Part shown: positions 6,811 to 11,208 of the stretch, piece by piece
Layout of the letters: each line of letters starts with the position of its first letter
Numbering within the stretch: position 1 is the first letter of the stretch
Origin: JAUPTX01 sp964550665
GTDB taxonomy: Bacteria; Patescibacteriota; Minisyncoccia; Phycocordibacterales; CSBR16-119
Reading direction: 5' to 3'
Assembly: GCA_964550665.1 (NCBI GenBank)
Contig: CAZJZW010000021.1
Location: forward strand, 1-11,208
DNA length: 11,208 bases
Notes under the pieces: generated by a model
What the model saw: only the letters and a program-made list of their open reading frames with translations
Databases searched by the model: none
What the model was told of the DNA's origin: nothing
Translations under genes and position numbers: made by a program

Positions 6811-7038
6811 TCGGAGACCTATTAAAAATGGGTAGCCGAGTTGTACCCAACTAAACTAGTCCTCCCGAAGGATTATCTAATCGTAGTTGTCTCAGCTACC
6901 CGTTTCTACCTGCGATTAGATAAAAACAGTGCTGAGAGCACTTCTGGACTTCGTTTAGCTGGGTACAAATACAATTTATCACAAAATGACCCTAAAATAA
7001 AGGAACTAAACGCGAGTATGCGACGTATTTTTAGTTCT
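6790..7038 (-). ncRNA. structured RNA / leader of the type III R-M operon, class unknown
   Basis: In minus-strand order: an 8-bp hairpin (7037-7030 with 7010-7003); a long-range stem (6968-6953 with 6856-6841, 16 bp with one G-U) continued by a 5-bp stem (6950-6946 with 6862-6858); an AGTGCT/AGCACT hairpin (6942-6928); a 10-bp stem (6922-6913 with 6883-6874); a C(UUCG)G tetraloop hairpin near 6872-6863; then hairpins at 6840-6810 and 6810-6790. An 11-bp pairing of 6901-6891 with 6840-6830 would be a pseudoknot, replacing the hairpin at 6840-6810. The A-C mismatch of the long stem on the plus strand becomes G-U on the minus strand, and UUCG appears only there, so transcription toward mod is favoured. 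I checked by eye for tmRNA, RNase P, SRP, T-box, hammerhead and group I core signatures and saw none. Confidence 0.6.
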
Positions 7039-7082
7039 GCATAGTCTTAGCAAAACTAGTGTTCTCTGTCATTAATTAATAT

Positions 7083-8399
7083 ATGGAAACATATACCACA
7101 GCCAGGATTGGTAAGGAGGTTATAGCGCCAGTACAAAAAATCAAATATGTACTATATGCTCGTAAATCTACCGAATCAGAAGAACGACAAGTGCTCTCCA
7201 TTGATTCGCAGGTAAAGGAAATGCTTGAACTTGCCGAACGTGACGGCTTGGAGGTTGTTGAGATCAGGCGAGAATCTCACAGTGCAAAAGAATCAGGACA
7301 ACGACCTGTCTATAAGGAAATTTTGGAAGATGTGCGAAGAGGAAGATTCAATGGAATTCTTACCTGGGCACCTGATCGTCTTTCTCGTAACGCTGGTGAC
7401 TTAGGAAGTATCGTTGATTTAATGGATCAACAGTTACTACTAGAGATACGAACATACGGACAACACTTCAAAAACTCACCAAACGAAAAGTTCCTTTTAA
7501 TGATTCTCTGTAGTCAGGCGAAACTTGAAAATGATAACAAGAGTATCAATGTTAAACGTGGGCTACGAACACGAGTAGAAATGGGATTATGGCCTGGACC
7601 TGCTCCAACTGGCTACATGAAAGAAAAGCGAACGGATCGGAAGTGCGAAACACTTCTTGATCCAGAGCGTGCCCCAATCATTAAGAAAATGTTTGAGAAA
7701 GTTGCGTATGAGCACTGGAGCGGACGAAAGATATACAACTGGCTCAAATTTGACCTCAATATGAGAACCGCCGCAGGAAAGAAGCATTTGAGTTTGGGAA
7801 ATATCTATAAGATTTTAGACAATACTTTCTACTATGGTGTTTTTGAATATCCAAGAAAGTCAGGAAACTGGTATACAGGAAAACATGAAGCGATAGTTAC
7901 TAAAGAATTATTTGATCTCGTTCAAAGTCAGGTAAAAAGTAATGTGTTGCGAATAGAAAATAAAGAATTTGCCTTCACTAAAATGATGTTCTGTGGATTA
8001 TGCGGATCTGGTATATCGGCAGACGAGAAATTCAAAAAACTCAAGAACGGTGGTGTTGCAAGATACGTCTATTATGGATGTACTAAAGCGCGCGGGGTGG
8101 ATTGTAAATGTGGGTATACCGAAGAGAAAGAAGTAATTAAACAGTTCAACGAACTAATTGAAAAGATAAATTTAAATGAAATAGAAGTTAAAGAAAAGAT
8201 AAAGGCTGACGTTGAACGATTTTCCAAACTACAGAAATTCCTGCTAGGAAACAAGGAGAAAGTCAGCGCTGACAGTATCGATGTTCGAGGCTATGCGAAG
8301 TTCATCCTGAAAGAAGGAAGTGATATTGAAAAACGAGAACTGCTAGGGTGCCTGAAGAGCAGGATTTGCTTGGCGAATAAAAAAATTAGTCTGAAATAA
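7083..8399 (+). CDS. large serine recombinase / integrase
   Basis: Site-specific recombinase that cuts and rejoins DNA through a serine-DNA link. The 438 residues show a resolvase-type N-terminal domain with YARKST (25-30; catalytic Ser 29, Arg 27) and the Arg-rich DRLSRN (98-103), a recombinase domain (about 165-285, with GPAPTGY and a DNTFYYG stretch), a zinc ribbon (C304, C307, C333 and a Cys at 341 or 343), and a charged coiled-coil C-terminus. This is the layout of phage and conjugative-element integrases, at the short end of their length. No excisionase, phage or transfer gene is beside it. The start is the ATG at 7083; no ribosome binding site is seen. Its stop is 1 base from that of the convergent unknown gene. 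It is divergent from mod across the structured region. Whether it once moved the neighbouring genes is an inference. Confidence 0.93.
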   Translation: METYTTARIGKEVIAPVQKIKYVLYARKSTESEERQVLSIDSQVKEMLELAERDGLEVVEIRRESHSAKESGQRPVYKEILEDVRRGRFNGILTWAPDRLSRNAGDLGSIVDLMDQQLLLEIRTYGQHFKNSPNEKFLLMILCSQAKLENDNKSINVKRGLRTRVEMGLWPGPAPTGYMKEKRTDRKCETLLDPERAPIIKKMFEKVAYEHWSGRKIYNWLKFDLNMRTAAGKKHLSLGNIYKILDNTFYYGVFEYPRKSGNWYTGKHEAIVTKELFDLVQSQVKSNVLRIENKEFAFTKMMFCGLCGSGISADEKFKKLKNGGVARYVYYGCTKARGVDCKCGYTEEKEVIKQFNELIEKINLNEIEVKEKIKADVERFSKLQKFLLGNKEKVSADSIDVRGYAKFILKEGSDIEKRELLGCLKSRICLANKKISLK

Positions 8400-8400
8400 T

Positions 8401-9066
8401 CTACGGAACCAAGGTCATTGTATCTGCTGTGCAGTCAGTTGTTTTTTCTGGTACCTTGGTACCTCTTGTTGCTGTCGTAAAATCATTCTGATTTGTTACT
8501 TTACACATTGCGCCCCAGTCACACTGATACTTAAACACTTGAGGAAAGATACCTATAAAACTGAAGTTGGTTCCTTGTGTAGCCTCGTTTGCAACAAGAA
8601 AAATAGCGAGAGCTTTTGGCTTTAGATTCTGAATGTAAGTAGCGACTTTCTCGTGTGCAAAAACCTGTTTCCTTCTAACAAAGGCGATAAGTGTCATTCC
8701 TGAATAATCCTTTTCACCGAGTTTTCTCTCGATAGATTTTTCAATATCTTCAGTATCATGCTCGCTGATTTCAAAAACTTCCACTTGTAGTTGCTCCATA
8801 GTATTGCCCAATCCTTTTACATGAGGAACTAGTTTCATAGCTAAAACATCTGGCGGATCATTTTGGGGAATTTGAATCCACCATTCTACAGGTTCAATTT
8901 TTGAATGGCATGTCATGGCAACGGCGCAAACCCATGCCTCCCTTGCTCTCTTGATTTTCTTCTTGTCGCCAGATCTTTCTATATTCGCCCATTCCTGAAT
9001 AACATAACGAGGAGAAAACCATATTTTGTCGCTGTATGGTCTGTGTGCCATAAATTCATCATACAT
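8401..9066 (-). CDS. unknown protein, possibly nuclease-like
   Basis: I do not recognise this 221-residue protein. It is soluble, with no signal or membrane segment. An N-terminal helical part is rich in Trp, Arg and Lys (KIWFSPRYVIQEW, KKKIKRAREAW). The middle has NDPPDVLAM (69-77) followed 20 residues later by QVEVFEI (94-100), then a helix with many Glu and Lys, and a strand LIAFVRRK. The spacing of PPD and E-x-x-E recalls degenerate PD-(D/E)xK nucleases, but no clear D/E-x-K triad is seen, so this is a weak hint. The last ~30 residues are Thr/Asp/Lys-rich and look disordered. ATG at 9051 (five residues in) is an alternative start. It lies tail to tail with the recombinase and may be cargo of the same element. 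Confidence 0.75.
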   Translation of the reverse strand: MYDEFMAHRPYSDKIWFSPRYVIQEWANIERSGDKKKIKRAREAWVCAVAMTCHSKIEPVEWWIQIPQNDPPDVLAMKLVPHVKGLGNTMEQLQVEVFEISEHDTEDIEKSIERKLGEKDYSGMTLIAFVRRKQVFAHEKVATYIQNLKPKALAIFLVANEATQGTNFSFIGIFPQVFKYQCDWGAMCKVTNQNDFTTATRGTKVPEKTTDCTADTMTLVP

Positions 9067-9073
9067 TTATCAA

Positions 9074-9107
9074 ATACAAAAAGCACTGAAATCAGTGCTT
9101 TTTGTAT
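9074..9107. terminator. symmetrical bidirectional terminator after the tRNA
   Basis: Bases 9074-9089 are the perfect reverse complement of 9092-9107, a 16-bp inverted repeat with an AAAGCACTGA-type core flanked by A5 and T5 runs. It begins 21 bases past the tRNA 3' end on the minus strand and acts equally in both directions. It separates the tRNA unit from the 221-residue gene, whose ATG is 8 bases further on, so that gene must have its own very close promoter or rely on read-through. Confidence 0.85.
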
Positions 9108-9128
9108 GCATGTCGTGCTATCACGACT

Positions 9129-9218
9129 TGGCGGAGGATGAGAGATTCGAACTCTCGGAGGATTTTACTCCTCGGCGGTTTAGTAAACCGCTGGTTTCAG
9201 CCACTCACCCAATCCTCC
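9129..9218 (-). tRNA. tRNA-Ser, anticodon ACU
   Basis: A complete class II tRNA on the minus strand, 90 nt with encoded CCA (9131-9129). Acceptor stem GGAGGAT/ATCCTCC is 7 bp, discriminator base G. The D stem is GGT/ACC, the anticodon stem GCGGT/ACCGC with loop TTACTAA, the long variable arm GAGGA/TCCTC, and the T arm GAGAG/CTCTC with loop TTCGAAT. The long variable arm and discriminator G fit serine. The anticodon (9184-9182) reads ACT in DNA and would decode AGU, and AGC if A34 is converted to inosine. Bacteria almost always use GCU here. Confidence 0.95.
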
Positions 9219-9228
9219 AGTACTCTCC

Positions 9229-9256
9229 ATAATACTGATATAACAAATCTAAGCAA
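9229..9256 (-). promoter_or_regulatory. possible promoter of tRNA-Ser
   Basis: On the minus strand TATTAT (9234-9229) lies 11 bases before the tRNA, with TTGCTT (9256-9251) 16 bases further upstream as a poor -35. It overlaps the end of the deoxyribosyltransferase-like gene. Co-transcription with that gene, 30 bases upstream, is the alternative. Confidence 0.3.
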
Positions 9257-9701
9257 ATTTAAGAGCCTCGAGGTTGCCGTCCAAAATTATTGGATCCATA
9301 TCAAGAATTTCATCAACGTAGTGCATTCTTTCACTTCTCTCTGGAATAGGATTATAGAGATAGATTTTCTTCTTAAATCCGTACGCAAAACCCATTTCCA
9401 TAAGCGTGCTTCCACCAATATAGTTTTGTATTCCCTTCTTTTCTAGATTTAAAACTAAAATAGCATCAGAATTTTTTATAAATTCCCAATACCTTTGAAT
9501 CATGTCTACGGATTGGTTCTGGCGAAGATTAAAATCTCCACCATCTTTTACAGCAAGATAGTCTTCGAAAGCTATTTCTCCTTTTAGAATCTTGTCGGTG
9601 AAATATGGAATGTTCACGGTGTAACCCATACCCTCCAAGACCTTTTTTGCCTCAATAATGTGTGGAGTAAAGTCTACACTTGCACAAATGGTGATATTCA
9701 T
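9249..9701 (-). CDS. nucleoside 2-deoxyribosyltransferase-like protein
   Basis: This 150-residue protein matches the nucleoside 2-deoxyribosyltransferase / DNPH1-like fold, which cleaves or exchanges the N-glycosidic bond of deoxynucleosides or nucleotides. The N-terminus MNITICASVDF is the first strand of a Rossmann-like core. SDAILVLNLEKKG (78-90) and GGSTLMEMGFAYGFKKKIYLYNP (97-118) are the family's conserved parts, with Glu 102 as the probable catalytic nucleophile. Length is typical. The substrate cannot be told: such proteins serve salvage, nucleotide sanitation or nucleotide signalling, and many in small-genome bacteria are uncharacterised. It precedes the tRNA by 30 bases on the same strand and is divergent from the M16 peptidase. 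Confidence 0.85.
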   Translation of the reverse strand: MNITICASVDFTPHIIEAKKVLEGMGYTVNIPYFTDKILKGEIAFEDYLAVKDGGDFNLRQNQSVDMIQRYWEFIKNSDAILVLNLEKKGIQNYIGGSTLMEMGFAYGFKKKIYLYNPIPERSERMHYVDEILDMDPIILDGNLEALKFA

Positions 9702-9708
9702 AGTTAAT

Positions 9709-9717
9709 ATTTTATCA
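9709..9717 (-). promoter_or_regulatory. extended -10 promoter of the deoxyribosyltransferase-like gene
   Basis: TGATAAAAT on the minus strand (9717-9709) is an extended -10 with a one-base departure from TATAAT. Its end is 7 bases before the ATG, so transcription would begin at or next to the start codon and give a leaderless message. This agrees with the lack of a Shine-Dalgarno motif. Confidence 0.4.
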
Positions 9718-9770
9718 AATATGATTCCTTATCCTAGTACTAAAATATTAAACCAATACTCAAATAAACA

Positions 9771-9799
9771 TTGCTAAAATTGAATAAGTGTGTTATTAT
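9771..9799 (+). promoter_or_regulatory. promoter of the M16 peptidase gene
   Basis: TTGCTA (9771-9776) is followed after 17 bases by TATTAT (9794-9799), preceded by TG at 9791-9792, an extended -10. The start would be near 9806, leaving a leader of about 55 bases with a small TTGCC/GGCAA hairpin. The rest of the 9702-9860 gap shows nothing else. Confidence 0.6.
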
Positions 9800-9860
9800 A
9801 CATCAAGAGTTTGCCCCCCTAGGCAACACACGCTTGTACTTAAAAACAAAAAGAATACAA

Positions 9861-11111
9861 ATGTACGATCCATATTCTGAATTCTCCAAACAGATTCTGT
9901 CGAATGGACTCGAGGTTCACTCTGTATTTTGGGATCGTCCCTGGATCGGGGTGGAAATCCTTATCCATAGTGGCGGACGAGAAGATCCAGTAGCAATACC
10001 CGGTCTCGCTCACTTTGTAGAGCATGTTGTTAGTCAAAACATTCCGGATCGAGAGTTCGATCAGGTAAAGGAATTCTTTGAAACATGTGGTGGTCGAACT
10101 AACTTTGGTAGCACAAGCTACTTATCGACTCGATATAAGTTTGCAGTTCCTGCCAACCTTACTATCTTTCGTGAAGCGCTCGCTATTTTTGGATCGATGC
10201 TCTTTGGAGCACAGATCAAAAAAGATGTTGAGCGCGAACGTAAAGTGATCGTTCGTGAATTTAGTGAGCACTACCCATTCCTTGAAAAATTGGAGTGGGA
10301 TATGGACATTCGCAAGGCTCTGTTCAAAGGACATCGACTTGAAACATGGAATGGACCACTTGGTCGACCAGAGGGTTTTCTTTCAGCAACAGAAGCAGAC
10401 CTGCGAAGTTTCTATGACAAGCATTACGTTCCTGCAAACACCAGCTTGGTAATCATTGGCGGTCTTCCAACCGAAGAAGTGATCGTTGAGCTCGAAAAGA
10501 GTCCATTTGGAATGCCAAAGGACGGTACAAGGAATCCAATCCCTAAACCGTTTGATCAAATTCCAACCCCTGACAATCATTCAAGGACTGTTAGGTTTTC
10601 TGACTACTTTAATTTCAAGATTGATCAGACACATTACAAAGCAACATGGGCCTTTCCTGCTAGTTTTCCTTGGCAGGCACGCAGAGTGTTCGATCAAGTG
10701 CTCAACAAGGTTTTGTTCAGTGAGGTTCGTGAAAAGCGAGGTCTTGCTTACGACATCGGCACCAGCTACTCCAACTTTCATGATGTATACCAATATGAGG
10801 TTAGTGGACAGATCAACCCCGATGCCACAACATACATTGACCAACTAGTTCAGGAGTGTATTTCAATGGCTTCATCCCGGCATGATCTGTTTGATCGAAA
10901 ACTCAACGCATGCAAACAAAAGTGCCTCATGATCGATCTTTCAGGATCTGGTCTTGCAAGCAACTCCGTAAGTGATCTTGTGGGAGTTCATCGAATTATT
11001 CCCATGCAAGAAATATGGGATGATCTTCACAAAGTCACGTTTGATCAGATGGCCGAAGCTGCTGCATTCCTCAGTTCTGAGCGACAATACACCTTCATAA
11101 CTTGTCCCTAA
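9861..11111 (+). CDS. M16 family zinc metallopeptidase
   Basis: A 416-residue single-chain peptidase of the pitrilysin / processing-peptidase family, probably cytosolic since no signal peptide is seen. The inverted zinc motif HxxEH is HFVEH (51-55: His 51, Glu 54, His 55), and the third ligand is Glu 133 in VREFSEH, at the family's usual distance. The middle has HYVPANTSLVIIGG (188-201), and the second half carries the conserved EVREKRGLAYDIG (288-300) with the Arg-Tyr pair that holds substrate. Length fits the ~420-residue bacterial members that work as homodimers or with an inactive partner. A longer frame from 9771 would overlap the promoter, so ATG 9861 is chosen. Substrate is unknown, perhaps short peptides. 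Own promoter and terminator. Confidence 0.93.
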   Translation: MYDPYSEFSKQILSNGLEVHSVFWDRPWIGVEILIHSGGREDPVAIPGLAHFVEHVVSQNIPDREFDQVKEFFETCGGRTNFGSTSYLSTRYKFAVPANLTIFREALAIFGSMLFGAQIKKDVERERKVIVREFSEHYPFLEKLEWDMDIRKALFKGHRLETWNGPLGRPEGFLSATEADLRSFYDKHYVPANTSLVIIGGLPTEEVIVELEKSPFGMPKDGTRNPIPKPFDQIPTPDNHSRTVRFSDYFNFKIDQTHYKATWAFPASFPWQARRVFDQVLNKVLFSEVREKRGLAYDIGTSYSNFHDVYQYEVSGQINPDATTYIDQLVQECISMASSRHDLFDRKLNACKQKCLMIDLSGSGLASNSVSDLVGVHRIIPMQEIWDDLHKVTFDQMAEAAAFLSSERQYTFITCP

Positions 11112-11131
11112 AAAGACAGTCAATGAAGAAG

Positions 11132-11170
11132 AGACCGTTGAGTCTAGAACTCGACGGTCTTTTTATTTTT
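11132..11170 (+). terminator. intrinsic terminator of the M16 gene
   Basis: A 12-bp stem with one T-G wobble (11132-11143 with 11149-11160), loop CTAGA, and a T-rich tail to 11170 start 20 bases after the stop codon. The remaining bases to 11208 are A/T-rich and then GGTTTTGGCGGAG; I see no feature in them. Confidence 0.9.
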
Positions 11171-11208
11171 TATATAAAAGTAATTCTAGCCAAAGGTTTT
11201 GGCGGAGA

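Noticed and set aside
6790..7038. tmRNA, RNase P RNA or SRP RNA
   Set aside because: No tRNA-like ends with CCA, no tag frame ending in ALAA, no conserved RNase P core sequences and no SRP tetraloop domain were found.
6841..7044. 67-codon frame on the plus strand between mod and the recombinase
   Set aside because: It begins with TTG, has no family resemblance, and its sequence is fully explained by the paired arms of the structured region.
6853..7060. Direct repeat AAACTAGT (6853-6860 and 7053-7060) as recombinase att sites
   Set aside because: Eight bases around the palindrome ACTAGT is within chance, and the copies would enclose only the structured region, not the recombinase gene.
9102..9446. 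Plus-strand frames across the tRNA and deoxyribosyltransferase region
   Set aside because: They run through a tRNA gene and antisense to a recognisable protein family; no independent coding evidence.
1..11208. CRISPR arrays or insertion sequences
   Set aside because: No regularly spaced repeats, transposase motifs or terminal inverted repeats flanking a gene were seen.

Overview
The window most likely comes from a bacterium of the Candidate Phyla Radiation (Patescibacteria, Parcubacteria-like). This is an inference from the A/T-rich, compact sequence, the almost complete lack of Shine-Dalgarno motifs before the starts, and the mix of genes: a diversity-generating retroelement, a type III restriction-modification operon, a serine recombinase, a deoxyribosyltransferase-like protein and an M16 peptidase. 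No gene here fixes the lineage. The standard genetic code fits every gene.

Bases 1-2145 are a diversity-generating retroelement (DGR). The window opens in the 3' end of the target gene, whose last 132 coding bases are the variable repeat (VR, 51-182). The template repeat (TR, 554-685) matches it without gaps, with 16 differences, all at positions where the TR has A. Between them lie two terminators, an extended -10 promoter that could start a TR RNA near base 316, and a hairpin-bearing leader. An Avd-like four-helix protein (745-1089, minus) and a DGR-type reverse transcriptase (1090-2145, plus) follow. They are divergent, with start codons touching back to back, so TR RNA reading on into the RT gene is antisense to avd.

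Bases 2174-6793 (minus strand) are a type III restriction-modification operon: mod, res, then a small three-helix membrane protein overlapping res by ATGA, then a 41-residue Pro/Ser/Lys-rich protein. The ~290 bases upstream of mod (to 7082) hold an elaborate RNA-like fold. Seen as minus-strand RNA it has a 16-bp long-range stem, a 10-bp inner stem, a C(UUCG)G tetraloop, an 11-bp pairing that would make a pseudoknot, and a last hairpin containing the mod start codon. I do not recognise the class.

Bases 7083-8399 encode a large serine recombinase (plus), tail to tail with an unknown 221-residue protein (8401-9066, minus). Then come a strong symmetrical terminator, a tRNA-Ser with the unusual anticodon ACU, a nucleoside 2-deoxyribosyltransferase-like protein (both minus), and a divergent M16 peptidase with its own promoter and terminator. 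The right-hand part looks like ordinary chromosome; DGR, restriction system and recombinase look like an accessory region. The last ~38 bases show nothing I can name.
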